A DNA stretch of 64,000 bases from an uncultured Draconibacterium sp. (lineage in GTDB: Bacteria; Bacteroidota; Bacteroidia; Bacteroidales; Prolixibacteraceae), in NCBI RefSeq assembly GCF_913063105.1, contig NZ_CAJXYQ010000004.1:1-64000 (forward strand), read 5' to 3'. A program made the translations under genes and the position numbers. Positions 53,863 to 62,908 of the stretch are shown piece after piece; positions within the stretch are counted from its first letter, which is position 1, and each line of letters starts with the position of its first letter. The notes beneath the pieces were generated by a model. It was not told the DNA's origin, searched no databases, and saw only the letters and a list, made by a program, of their open reading frames with translations.

Positions 53863-55950
53863 TTGATAGCATTCGGAATAAAATACTGGCTCATATTATT
53901 ACCTGGCATTCTACTTTTTGCTGCAGGTATTTCATTTTTGCTGTACGCAAACAAAAAGGCTAACAAAGAATTATCGAAACTTCAACGCGGCCTCCTGATG
54001 GCCTTAAGGTTTTCTTCGTTTTTTTTAATAGCTGTCTTGCTTTTATCCCCGTTTATCAGAAATTTGAAGAAGGTTACCCAAAACCCGGTAATTATTGCTG
54101 CCTGGGACAATTCCGGTTCGTTGGTTTCATCTCCCGACTCGCTTCGTATAATGCAAACCATTCAAAACCAAAAGAAGTTGATTGAGGATGAACTGGGGGC
54201 TAATTTTGAACTGATTACGTATACATTCGGAGAGGAAGCCAAAACAAGCAAGGAACTTTATTTTTCAGAAAAAGGATCGGATTACAGCAATTTATTAACT
54301 ACCGTAATTAACAACCATTTTAATCAGAATATTGGTGCTTTGCTAATTGTGGGCGATGGAATTTATAACCAGGGAAAGAATCCTGTAAATATGCTCGACC
54401 AGGTAAGCTTTCCCATTTACACCATGGGATTCGGTGACACCACAATTGTTGCCGATGCCCGCATTCAAAATATACGTGTTAACCGAACAGCGTTTTCAGG
54501 AAATAAATTTCCGGTGGAGGTTGATGCAATGTTTTCGAAATTACAAAACACCCCACTAAAACTCTCGCTTTTGTACGAAAACCAGGTGTTGGAGCAGGTG
54601 GTTGTAACACCTGCAAATACCAATTATTTTTACTCAACACAGTTTATTGTTGAAGCCGGAACCGCCGGTTTAAAGCATTATTCAATTAAAATAGAAACTG
54701 CCAATAACGAACGAAATACAAAAAACAACCAGGCAAAGATTGTGATCAATGTGTTGGAGAACAAACAAAAAATATTGCTTATCTCTAACGGCGTACACCC
54801 TGATGTTGGAGCCATAAAGAACACACTCGAGGAGCAAAAAACTTACGACGTATCGGTTTTTACTGACGAACCATATCCCAACGAAATTAGCAGCTATAAC
54901 CTGTTAATTTTAAACCAGCTTCCCAGCACCGGAAAATCAATGGCAAGTGTTCTTGAAAAAGCTAAAAACCATCGTTTACCTGTTCTTTTTATCGTTGGTA
55001 GTTCGACGTTTTTACCACAGTTAAATGTATTAAACCAGGGTGCTGTAATTGAGCCGCTTGCCGGAAGTGGCGAAGAAGCCCAGCCCATTATAAACAACAG
55101 CTTTGCAACCTTTAATTTATCAGAAGAATTACACGAGCTTATTCCAAAATTACCACCATTACAGGTTTCGTTTGCCAATTATGAATTGAATCCGGAGTTT
55201 ACCCCTTTGCTCTACCAAAAGCTAAAAAATATTCCAACCGGAAAACCGTTACTGGCCACGGGAAAAACAGATGGGCAAAAACGTGGTTTTATTTTTGGCG
55301 AAGGTATTTGGCGCTGGCGTTTGTTTGACTATTATCAAAACCAAAATCACATTCATTTTAACGAACTTGTAAATCAACTGGTACAATACCTGGCTTTACG
55401 CGAAAATGAAGACAATTTTATTGTTGAGTTTAAGCCGGTTTACACTGAAATTGAAAATGTAGTTTTAACGGCGGAAGTATACAATGACGCCTTTGAGCAG
55501 ATAGAATCAGAAGAAGTGAATATCGCGTTAAAAAGCTCAAACGACGAAGAGTTTAAACTGACATTTGATGTACAAGGCAAAAATTACTACCTGAATGCTG
55601 GGCACCTTCCTCTTGGAGATTATAGTTTTGAGGCAGATGTAACCATCGGAAATGAATCGTTCACAGAAACGGGCAGTTTTACAGTAGTGCCGGTTAACAT
55701 CGAAAATGTTATTACCCAAGCCAATCACAATCTGCTGTATCAATTATCAACGGTAAGCGGCGGTAAATTTTATTTGCCCAATCAAACCAACGAGTTAATT
55801 AACGAGCTTCAACAAACCAATAAAATAAAGGTAACTACTTACTTTCAGGAAATGGTTAACGAACTGCTAAACCTTCGTTGGATTTTTCTTGTTTTATTGT
55901 TGCTGTTAAGTACGGAATGGTTTTTGAGAAAGTTCTGGGGTGTTTATTAA
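53863..55950 (+). CDS. VWA-like membrane protein
   Basis: A 695-residue membrane protein with helices at about 8-28 and 43-65 and near the C-terminus (about 669-690). Residues about 72-205 form a VWA-type domain with the MIDAS motif D82-N-S84-G-S86. A long periplasmic part follows, with a glutamine-amidotransferase-like fold possibly at about 305-400 (ISNGVHPDVG). The start is TTG at 53863, as no ATG lies close; this is unusual and the real start could differ. It lies 11-20 nt before the first DUF6340-like gene and is probably in one operon with the three lipoproteins. Confidence 0.82.
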   Translation: MIAFGIKYWLILLPGILLFAAGISFLLYANKKANKELSKLQRGLLMALRFSSFFLIAVLLLSPFIRNLKKVTQNPVIIAAWDNSGSLVSSPDSLRIMQTIQNQKKLIEDELGANFELITYTFGEEAKTSKELYFSEKGSDYSNLLTTVINNHFNQNIGALLIVGDGIYNQGKNPVNMLDQVSFPIYTMGFGDTTIVADARIQNIRVNRTAFSGNKFPVEVDAMFSKLQNTPLKLSLLYENQVLEQVVVTPANTNYFYSTQFIVEAGTAGLKHYSIKIETANNERNTKNNQAKIVINVLENKQKILLISNGVHPDVGAIKNTLEEQKTYDVSVFTDEPYPNEISSYNLLILNQLPSTGKSMASVLEKAKNHRLPVLFIVGSSTFLPQLNVLNQGAVIEPLAGSGEEAQPIINNSFATFNLSEELHELIPKLPPLQVSFANYELNPEFTPLLYQKLKNIPTGKPLLATGKTDGQKRGFIFGEGIWRWRLFDYYQNQNHIHFNELVNQLVQYLALRENEDNFIVEFKPVYTEIENVVLTAEVYNDAFEQIESEEVNIALKSSNDEEFKLTFDVQGKNYYLNAGHLPLGDYSFEADVTIGNESFTETGSFTVVPVNIENVITQANHNLLYQLSTVSGGKFYLPNQTNELINELQQTNKIKVTTYFQEMVNELLNLRWIFLVLLLLLSTEWFLRKFWGVY

Positions 55951-55969
55951 TTAAATTCAGTTGCGAGGT

Positions 55970-57016
55970 ATGCATTTATCAAAATATACCAATTACATGG
56001 TACTGATTGGCATTGTTATTTTATCCTATGCGTGTAGCTCAACAAAACGTATTTTGGTTGAATTTCCGCAGAAACCCAAAAACGACATCCCTCAGAATAT
56101 TCAAAGCCTTTTATTGGTAAACCGTACGGTTGACAACACTTACACTAATTTTCAGAAGGATTCTTTGCAACGAATATTTTACAAAAATGATTTTAATCTG
56201 GATACAACAATATTTGACCTCACCTCGGTTGACACTTCATTAGTGGCGCTGGGCGAGTTACTGTTCGAGTCGGGAAGATTTGATTTTGTAATTCCTGAAA
56301 ACCGCCACTTGTCCGCCAGTAAAAATGCATTTTTTACCAGTGCGATGAATTGGAACGAGGTTAGGGAAATGTGCGAATTGTATCACACTGATGCAGTGCT
56401 CTCGATGGATATGTATAAAACCAGGGTGATTACCAAACTGGAAGAAGAATCGGTTTTTGACCCCAACCAGGGCTTTTTTATTTCGGCAGTTGGGGCACAA
56501 ATGGTTGTGGTTTACGAAGCACTTTACCGACTTTATGACCCGCAAACTGAAAAAATCATTGCACGAGAAGTATTTAAAGACACCTTAATGTGGGAGGACA
56601 TCGCATTAAATGTTCGCGATTTATTCTCCGACTTCACACCTGTTAAGCAGGCATTAACCGAAGCAGGAATTGCGCTTGCACTTGATTTTTCGGAGCAAAT
56701 AAGCACGGGTTGGCGTAGCGAATACCGGATGATATTTAAAAGCGGAAGTGCGGAATTAAAACAAGCTGCCCTTTATACCGATTCCAACGAGTGGGATAAA
56801 GCCATTGCAGCCTGGGAAAAAATTGCGCAAGGCTCTGATTCAAAATCAGTAAAAAGCAAGGCGCTTTTTAATCTGGCCATTGCCTGCGAAATTGAAGGTG
56901 ATATTGATTGCGCCATTCAAAAAGCGCTTGATTCATACAACATAGCCTATCATCCGTTAACGTACCAATACCTTGAGCTTCTGGAACGAAAGAAAAAGAA
57001 CCTTAAAAAGCATTAA
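55970..57016 (+). CDS. DUF6340-like lipoprotein 1
   Basis: A 348-residue lipoprotein (L-S-Y-A-C at about residue 22). A mostly alpha/beta central part is followed by a C-terminal TPR-like helical part (D-S-N-E-W-D-K-A-I-A-A-W-E-K-I, later A-L-F-N-L-A-I-A-C-E-I-E-G-D). The same layout recurs in the next two genes. The family name DUF6340 is from memory; the function is unknown. An in-frame TTG at 55961 is an alternative start. It follows the VWA gene by 19 nt. Confidence 0.78.
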   Translation: MHLSKYTNYMVLIGIVILSYACSSTKRILVEFPQKPKNDIPQNIQSLLLVNRTVDNTYTNFQKDSLQRIFYKNDFNLDTTIFDLTSVDTSLVALGELLFESGRFDFVIPENRHLSASKNAFFTSAMNWNEVREMCELYHTDAVLSMDMYKTRVITKLEEESVFDPNQGFFISAVGAQMVVVYEALYRLYDPQTEKIIAREVFKDTLMWEDIALNVRDLFSDFTPVKQALTEAGIALALDFSEQISTGWRSEYRMIFKSGSAELKQAALYTDSNEWDKAIAAWEKIAQGSDSKSVKSKALFNLAIACEIEGDIDCAIQKALDSYNIAYHPLTYQYLELLERKKKNLKKH

Positions 57017-57018
57017 AA

Positions 57019-58041
57019 ATGAACCGACTTCTCTTACTTCTGGTAATTGTAACTGCGCTGTCGGCGTGCACAGTTTACAAAGAATACCCGATAGAAATTT
57101 ATAAGCCCGGAGCTATTGCCTATCCCTCGAATACTGAGAATGTGGCCATTGTTTACCGCAACTTTAAATACATTGGCGACACATTACAACACTATTACAA
57201 AGACGATTTTACATTACGAAAAGTAAGAAAAGATCCGCAGCAACTGGATAGCGTATTAGTAAACCTGTGCTTAAACGAGTTGGCCAAAAACCTGAAAGAA
57301 AATGCGGCTTTTGAAGAAATCAGAATATTTCCGAAACTTTTTGAACCACACACCGGAAATAAGCTTCCGGCATTAGACATGAAAATGGTCCAGAAAATTG
57401 CTTCATCAACCCAGGCCGACTTGGTAATATCGCTTGAAACCTATTCCTATTTTTTCTCTGAATATGAATCAACTGCAGAACTAGCAAGTCCTTCAAACGA
57501 AGTTATCACAGCAGCAGTTTGGGCCGTTTACAATCCGGTTGAAGAAAAACTTATTGAGCGTAAAACAATGATTGATACCATTTTCTGGAATGGCTACGAT
57601 GCTAAAGGAAATTACCAGCGTAAAACGAAGTTACCTCCCCGCTTAGCGGCTTTAAAAATTGCCTCGCAAATGGTGGGCGAAAATTATTCGAAACGTTTTT
57701 TTGCATCGTGGCAAAATGTTAACCGCATTTATTCAGTTCCTCCGTTACCCGATTTCGCGGCTGCCGACGAGTATGTGCAAAAAGGAGAATGGGACAATGC
57801 CATCATGTTATGGAGACGCTATGCCGACGACAACAATGGCAAAATGGCCATAAATGCGCGCTACAACCTGGCTCTGGCCTACGAAATGAAAGATGATTTT
57901 GAAACAGCAGAAAAATGGTTGTTGGCCGCTCAACAAATAGCCACCGATTACAAAAGCAAAGAAGACCTGAAAATGATTATCAACTACCGTCAACTACTGG
58001 CAAAAAGGAAAAAAGATATTTCGAGGCTAAACCAACAATAA
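57019..58041 (+). CDS. DUF6340-like lipoprotein 2
   Basis: A 340-residue paralogue with lipobox L-S-A-C (Cys17), N-terminal segment I-E-I-Y-K-P-G-A-I and the same C-terminal TPR-like end (G-E-W-D-N-A-I-M-L-W-R-R-Y, then A-R-Y-N-L-A-L-A-Y-E-M-K). Stop of gene 1 and start of gene 2 are 2 nt apart, so the genes are cotranscribed. Confidence 0.78.
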   Translation: MNRLLLLLVIVTALSACTVYKEYPIEIYKPGAIAYPSNTENVAIVYRNFKYIGDTLQHYYKDDFTLRKVRKDPQQLDSVLVNLCLNELAKNLKENAAFEEIRIFPKLFEPHTGNKLPALDMKMVQKIASSTQADLVISLETYSYFFSEYESTAELASPSNEVITAAVWAVYNPVEEKLIERKTMIDTIFWNGYDAKGNYQRKTKLPPRLAALKIASQMVGENYSKRFFASWQNVNRIYSVPPLPDFAAADEYVQKGEWDNAIMLWRRYADDNNGKMAINARYNLALAYEMKDDFETAEKWLLAAQQIATDYKSKEDLKMIINYRQLLAKRKKDISRLNQQ

Positions 58042-59238
58042 ATGAACCTTCGTAAAATTACCTTCCACTGTTTTATTATATTGTTTTTTACATGTTCGTG
58101 CAACACCTTGTACAACAGCAAAACAATTGATATTGAAATTGTTCAACCATCAAAAGTAAATATCTCGAATGAATTTAAAAACGTGGCAATACAATATAAT
58201 AACGTAAATGTTTCACCCAATAACTACTTTAACACCTATTTGCAATTTGGAGAACAAAAAGCAGAGACGGAAAATACGGACAGTATTGCTTCTCACATAT
58301 ACTTTAACACCTTTATTGAAGAATTGAAGCAACACCGGTTTTTCGACACTGTTATTATTTTATCAGAAAGAAACTACTCCACCATAGCCATAACCGATAC
58401 ATTAGGCATTGCGAACCAACTAAAAACAGATTCTGCAGCTGTTAACAAACTATCGAACAACCAAATAAATGTACTTAACGGCAGTTATTTTATCAAAAAT
58501 TACACTGCACCTGTTCTTCCTAAAACCGACACATTATTTATTCATCCTGAATTTGGTTTATACACCAGCAATCAGTTGGCAGCTATTGGCGATAGTAGCA
58601 AGGCCGACTTGCTCATTTCGCTTGACTTTTTCGCGAGCTCAGACTATAGTACCTACCAAGAACAAATTGGCTTATCAGAAGAACAAGTTATTAATTGGTA
58701 TCAATGGAGTTTTTATTCACTAAAACCGTACGAATATTTGCTGGTAACCTCAAAAACCGATTCCGTAGCCTGGATGGGACATGCATTCAGCAAAGCAAAA
58801 GCAGGCACGGTTATACCTCCGCGAAAGGATGCTGTTTTTAATGCGGCCGAATTGTCGGCGGAGAAATTTTCCAGTAGCCTGGTTCCACATTGGATTAAGG
58901 TGCAACGTATGTATTATGCGTCGGGGCATATTGAGCTAAAGCAAACCGATGCACTGGTAAAAGCAGGACAATGGCTTGAAGCTGCAGAAATATGGAAAAG
59001 AAATACCAACAATAAAAACAAACTTATTGCGGCAAAAAGCATGTTTAACATGGGGCTTGCCTGCGAAATGGAAGGCGAGCTGAAAGCCGCCCTCGACTGG
59101 GTTATAAAATCTTACTATCTGCTGGAATCGAAGAATGAAATACATACGGAAAACTGTAAAAATTACATTCGCATTTTGGGATTACGAATGAACGATATTA
59201 AACGCCTGGATGAACAATTTGGCCATTCCAAAAATTAA
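58042..59238 (+). CDS. DUF6340-like lipoprotein 3
   Basis: A 398-residue third paralogue with lipobox near C-S-C (about residue 20), the opening I-D-I-E-I-V-Q-P-S-K and the C-terminal A-G-Q-W-L-E-A-A-E-I-W-K-R-N...M-F-N-M-G-L-A-C-E-M-E-G segment. It starts in the base after the stop of the second gene (TAAATG). It carries an insertion of about 50 residues in the middle relative to the others. All three may be parts of one envelope structure. Confidence 0.78.
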   Translation: MNLRKITFHCFIILFFTCSCNTLYNSKTIDIEIVQPSKVNISNEFKNVAIQYNNVNVSPNNYFNTYLQFGEQKAETENTDSIASHIYFNTFIEELKQHRFFDTVIILSERNYSTIAITDTLGIANQLKTDSAAVNKLSNNQINVLNGSYFIKNYTAPVLPKTDTLFIHPEFGLYTSNQLAAIGDSSKADLLISLDFFASSDYSTYQEQIGLSEEQVINWYQWSFYSLKPYEYLLVTSKTDSVAWMGHAFSKAKAGTVIPPRKDAVFNAAELSAEKFSSSLVPHWIKVQRMYYASGHIELKQTDALVKAGQWLEAAEIWKRNTNNKNKLIAAKSMFNMGLACEMEGELKAALDWVIKSYYLLESKNEIHTENCKNYIRILGLRMNDIKRLDEQFGHSKN

Positions 59239-59261
59239 CGGCAGGTAGGATGAATAAAAAA

Positions 59262-59283
59262 GAGGGAAACCAATGTTTCCCTC
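59262..59283. terminator. Bidirectional terminator between convergent genes
   Basis: Perfect 9-bp stem (59262-59270 with 59275-59283), 4-nt loop, with a T-run leftward (TTTTTTATTC). It separates the DUF6340-like operon from the leftward CvfB gene. Confidence 0.7.
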
Positions 59284-59384
59284 CTATATTTAACCAAAAA
59301 TCACAACATGAAAATATTGTTGTTCTAAATTTAGAACTTTTTGTTTTAATTTTCAAAACAAGAATTCATGTTTAACAATCTGTT

Positions 59385-60221
59385 TTACTTTTTTAACAGT
59401 TTTATTCCGTCAGAAACAAATGAAATCAGGCGCTTTTTGTAGAGGCCGCCAATAGCCTTTTTAAAATTCTTTTTACTGATTCCTAACATTGCTTTTATCA
59501 TCTCAGGCGACGATTTATCGGATATTGCCAAAAAACCGCCACTGGCTTCCAGTTCGGCAATTATTTTTTCTGATATTGCATCAACCTTCTCATATCCCGG
59601 TTCTTCCAAAAGCAAATCAATTTTCTCATCGCTTCGTATTTTCGCGATATATCCTTTGGTTCGCGTGCCTATCTTTATTGGCTGAAATACCTGATTTTTG
59701 TACAGCATCCCGGTATGCTCAAAATTTATTATGGCTTTATAGCCCAAGTCTGTCTCTTCAATTATCAGCAGGTTAACCTCCTGCCCGCGCGAATATTCAG
59801 GTGGTGTGTTATCCAAAAACTTATTCAATTTAGCCGATGCCACAACCCGGTTCGAAAGCAGGTCAAGGTAAATAAACACCCAGTACCTTTTTCCTTCGAG
59901 CATTTTATTGCGTTGTTCGCTGTACGGAACCAGCAGGTCTTTTGCCAATCCCCAATCCAGGAATGCTCCAAACCGGCTGCTTGCTTTTACCTCGAGGTAA
60001 GCAAACTCGCCAACACAGGCAAAAGGCTTTTCTGTGGTAGCCACCAATCGGTCTTCCGAATCGGTATACACAAAAACATCGGCTTCGCCCCGCTCTTTTA
60101 GTCCCGCATCAATATATTTTTTAGGCATCAGTATCTCGCCATGTTCACCCCCATCAAGGTATAGCCCGTTATCCGTTTCCCTATTTATTGCTAAGGTATT
60201 GTATTTTCCTATTTCTGCCAT
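59385..60221 (-). CDS. CvfB/YitL-like S1 RNA-binding protein
   Basis: A 278-residue cytoplasmic protein with S1-like OB folds (about 1-65, 70-140 and 145-215) and a C-terminal winged helix (about 220-278, S-S-P-E-M-I-K-A-M-L-G-I-S-K-K-N-F-K-K-A-I-G). The second S1 domain contains G-A-F-L-D-W-G-L. This layout matches CvfB (conserved virulence factor B) and YitL, which bind RNA. It is separated by only 10 nt from recN downstream of it in genome order (recN stop), so it may share the recN transcript. Confidence 0.88.
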   Translation of the reverse strand: MAEIGKYNTLAINRETDNGLYLDGGEHGEILMPKKYIDAGLKERGEADVFVYTDSEDRLVATTEKPFACVGEFAYLEVKASSRFGAFLDWGLAKDLLVPYSEQRNKMLEGKRYWVFIYLDLLSNRVVASAKLNKFLDNTPPEYSRGQEVNLLIIEETDLGYKAIINFEHTGMLYKNQVFQPIKIGTRTKGYIAKIRSDEKIDLLLEEPGYEKVDAISEKIIAELEASGGFLAISDKSSPEMIKAMLGISKKNFKKAIGGLYKKRLISFVSDGIKLLKK

Positions 60222-60231
60222 TTGCTGTTTT

Positions 60232-61887
60232 TCAAATTCGTAACAGTTCTTCTGCTGCTTTTATTGTTGTTTCCGTAAGTTTATCGCCTCCCACCATTTT
60301 CGCCAGTTCTTCCACCCTCTCCTGTGCATTTAAACTCTTTATCGAGGTATAAGTTTTATTCTTTTCTTCTAATTTATAAACGCTGAAATGAGCATCGCCT
60401 TTTGCTGCAATTTGTGGTAAATGGGTAATATTTATGATCTGGGTATTTGCAGAAAATGATTTAATAATCGTACCCATTTTTAAGGCAATCTCGCCCGATA
60501 CACCGGTATCAATTTCATCAAATACAATAGTTGGTAATGCTTTCGAGTTACGAAGCAGGTTTTTAATTGCCAGCATTAATCGCGACATTTCGCCACCCGA
60601 TGCAATTTTTGAAATCTCATCCGGTTCCGAATCGGGGTTTGCGCTGAATAAAAATGCGATTTCATCTTTACCATCTGCCTGGCACTCGGGCAAAATCTGG
60701 TGAACGGTTTGCAGCCTGCCTTTCGTCATCCCCAATTGTTTTAGATCAGACTTTACCGAGTTTTCAATCGTTTTAAAGGCTTTAGTTCTTGCCACGCTTA
60801 GTTGAGTTGCCAGTTTTTCCAAAGCCAATTTTTCGTTTTGCAAGTTAACTTTCAACACCTCTATTTCATCATCGTAGCCAACTGCTTTATTAATTTTGGC
60901 ATCAAAATCGTTCCGTAATTCAACTAGTTCGGCTACGCTGGCAACATGGTGTTTTTGTTGCAACGAATACAATAAGTTAAGCCGGTCGTTTACCTCTTCA
61001 ATTCTTGCAGGGTTAAATTCTACCCGCTCAGCAAGTAATTCGAGCTCGTGATGAATATCGCTTAACTCAATAGCAACACTTTCAATGCGAGTGGCAAAAT
61101 CTTCTGCTTCATTTAAATAGCTACTAATTTTTTGAAGGGAACGATGGCTGTTTTTAATATTTTGTATTACCGAAAATGATTCGTTGTCGAGCAATGCCAC
61201 TGTGTCTGAAAGTGCCGTTTTAATCTCTTCCGAATGATTTAACTGTTCCAGTTCTTTTTCTAAATCGTTCTGCTCATTTTCAACCAGTTGCGCCTCTTCA
61301 AGTTGCGTGTACTGAAATTGGTAATAATCCAAATCAGATTTTGCCTTCTCAGCCAGTTCTTCCAAAGCTTCAAGCTCTTTTTTTGCTTTTTTGTATTTTG
61401 CAAATTGCGCTTTATACTCGGCTAAAATATGTTCCGTTCCGGCTACCGAATCTACCAGTTGAAGTTGAAATTTTTGGTTGCTTAATTCCAGGTTTTGGTG
61501 TTGCGAGTGAATATCAATAAGTTTCAATCCAAGTGCACCCAATGTTTTCAGATTAACCGGAGTATCATTTATAAAAGCTCTTGAACGCCCTGAAGGTGTG
61601 ATTTCGCGTCGTAAAATCGTTAAATCATCATAATCAAGATCATGTATTTCAAAAAACGTTTTAAGCAAATAATCGCTGACTTTAAACAATCCTTCCACCA
61701 CGCATTTTTTATCCTTCTCTTTTAATACTGAAAGATCGGCTCTGTTTCCAAGAATAAGCCCCAGCGCACCAAGAATTATTGATTTTCCGGCTCCTGTTTC
61801 ACCGGTTACCGTATTTAACCGGGCATGGAAATTTACTTGTAAACTATTGATTAGTGCGTAGTTTGAAATAGATAATCTGGATAGCAT
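60232..61887 (-). CDS. recN: DNA repair protein RecN
   Basis: A 551-residue SMC-like ATPase with Walker A G-E-T-G-A-G-K-S (29-36), a long coiled coil (about 150-350) and C-terminal signature and Walker B segments (K-I-A-S-G-G-E-M-S-R and I-V-F-D-E-I-D-T-G-V-S-G). Length is normal. RecN helps repair double-strand breaks. It lies 106 nt from the DUF4835 gene on the same strand and directly before the CvfB-like gene. Confidence 0.96.
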   Translation of the reverse strand: MLSRLSISNYALINSLQVNFHARLNTVTGETGAGKSIILGALGLILGNRADLSVLKEKDKKCVVEGLFKVSDYLLKTFFEIHDLDYDDLTILRREITPSGRSRAFINDTPVNLKTLGALGLKLIDIHSQHQNLELSNQKFQLQLVDSVAGTEHILAEYKAQFAKYKKAKKELEALEELAEKAKSDLDYYQFQYTQLEEAQLVENEQNDLEKELEQLNHSEEIKTALSDTVALLDNESFSVIQNIKNSHRSLQKISSYLNEAEDFATRIESVAIELSDIHHELELLAERVEFNPARIEEVNDRLNLLYSLQQKHHVASVAELVELRNDFDAKINKAVGYDDEIEVLKVNLQNEKLALEKLATQLSVARTKAFKTIENSVKSDLKQLGMTKGRLQTVHQILPECQADGKDEIAFLFSANPDSEPDEISKIASGGEMSRLMLAIKNLLRNSKALPTIVFDEIDTGVSGEIALKMGTIIKSFSANTQIINITHLPQIAAKGDAHFSVYKLEEKNKTYTSIKSLNAQERVEELAKMVGGDKLTETTIKAAEELLRI

Positions 61888-61992
61888 AATGACAAGTTGC
61901 TCAATGGTAATTTGTGTTTAGCTAAAATAGCTAAAATGAAAACATGTAATCACTTTCTTCCGAAAATGAAGTAATCTTTTTAATCAGAAAAA

Positions 61993-62904
61993 TCAAAAGC
62001 CCTCGCTTTCCGCTATTTTTTCGTACTTGCTTCCGTTTGAGGGATCAACTTCATTAAGAATTGTCATCACTCGGGTACGTTCATCCGGAAAGGATTTAGA
62101 AAATATATTAACCAACTCATCCGCTTTTGCATCAAAAAACATTTGCAAAATATAGGTTGATGGCCTACGACGAAATACTTTTTGAATATCGCGTAATGCC
62201 TCGGCTACATTGGCTCTTCCTTCTTCCACTCTGTCCGACATCATATCCAAACCGTTGCGGTGGTAATTGTACATGCAGGTGCGAAACGAGGAATACGACT
62301 TATTCAACACATTCTCGATTAACCAGTATCTGTTTCGCTCACTTTCGAAAGCTTTCCAGCCCCGCTCACGCGAATTTTGCGAATTGTTGACAATGGATTG
62401 TGCTTTCTGAAAAAACTCGGTTCCCCCTTCCTCTGAGAAGGTATCGTAATCAAAACCTAAAATTACATAGGCATAAAAAGCCATAATATTGGTAAGGTTG
62501 TCGCGGTTCGATGTTTCATTAAATTCCAGGGCCTGAAACTCCACGTATTTGCAATGAAAATCGTTGTCCTTTATATTTAATACCGTTGAAGTATAGCTTG
62601 AATTAAATATCGGGCGCGTTAACTGAACCTGTATCGTTCCTTTAAACTCATCAGCAGAGATTTGCTCATCAAGACGAATAAGAATATTGCATCTGATTTT
62701 TTCATCATAACTGTATACATGATCAGTCCATTTTCTGTTATTCATAAAATCATACAGATCGGACTGCATGGTACGAAACAGGTTTTGGTTTGCACCTTGA
62801 ATTCCACGTGCCGATACGGTTACGTTACACCGCAACTCCTGTGCAAAGCTTGCTCTTAAGATGAAAAAAAGAAAGAATAAGGTAAGTAATACGTATCTCA
62901 TCAT
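61993..62904 (-). CDS. DUF4835 family exported protein
   Basis: A 303-residue exported protein with a signal peptide ending near S-F-A-Q (residue 22). The mature N-terminus E-L-R-C-N-V-T-V and the Q-x-M-Q/L-x-D-L-Y-x-F-M-N-N-R-K-W segment (about 45-60) are typical of DUF4835, a family of Bacteroidota of unknown function. It lies 4 nt from the coaBC stop, so it is in one operon with it, and recN follows; this order recurs in the phylum as I recall. Confidence 0.87.
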   Translation of the reverse strand: MMRYVLLTLFFLFFILRASFAQELRCNVTVSARGIQGANQNLFRTMQSDLYDFMNNRKWTDHVYSYDEKIRCNILIRLDEQISADEFKGTIQVQLTRPIFNSSYTSTVLNIKDNDFHCKYVEFQALEFNETSNRDNLTNIMAFYAYVILGFDYDTFSEEGGTEFFQKAQSIVNNSQNSRERGWKAFESERNRYWLIENVLNKSYSSFRTCMYNYHRNGLDMMSDRVEEGRANVAEALRDIQKVFRRRPSTYILQMFFDAKADELVNIFSKSFPDERTRVMTILNEVDPSNGSKYEKIAESEGF

Positions 62905-62908
62905 ATGC

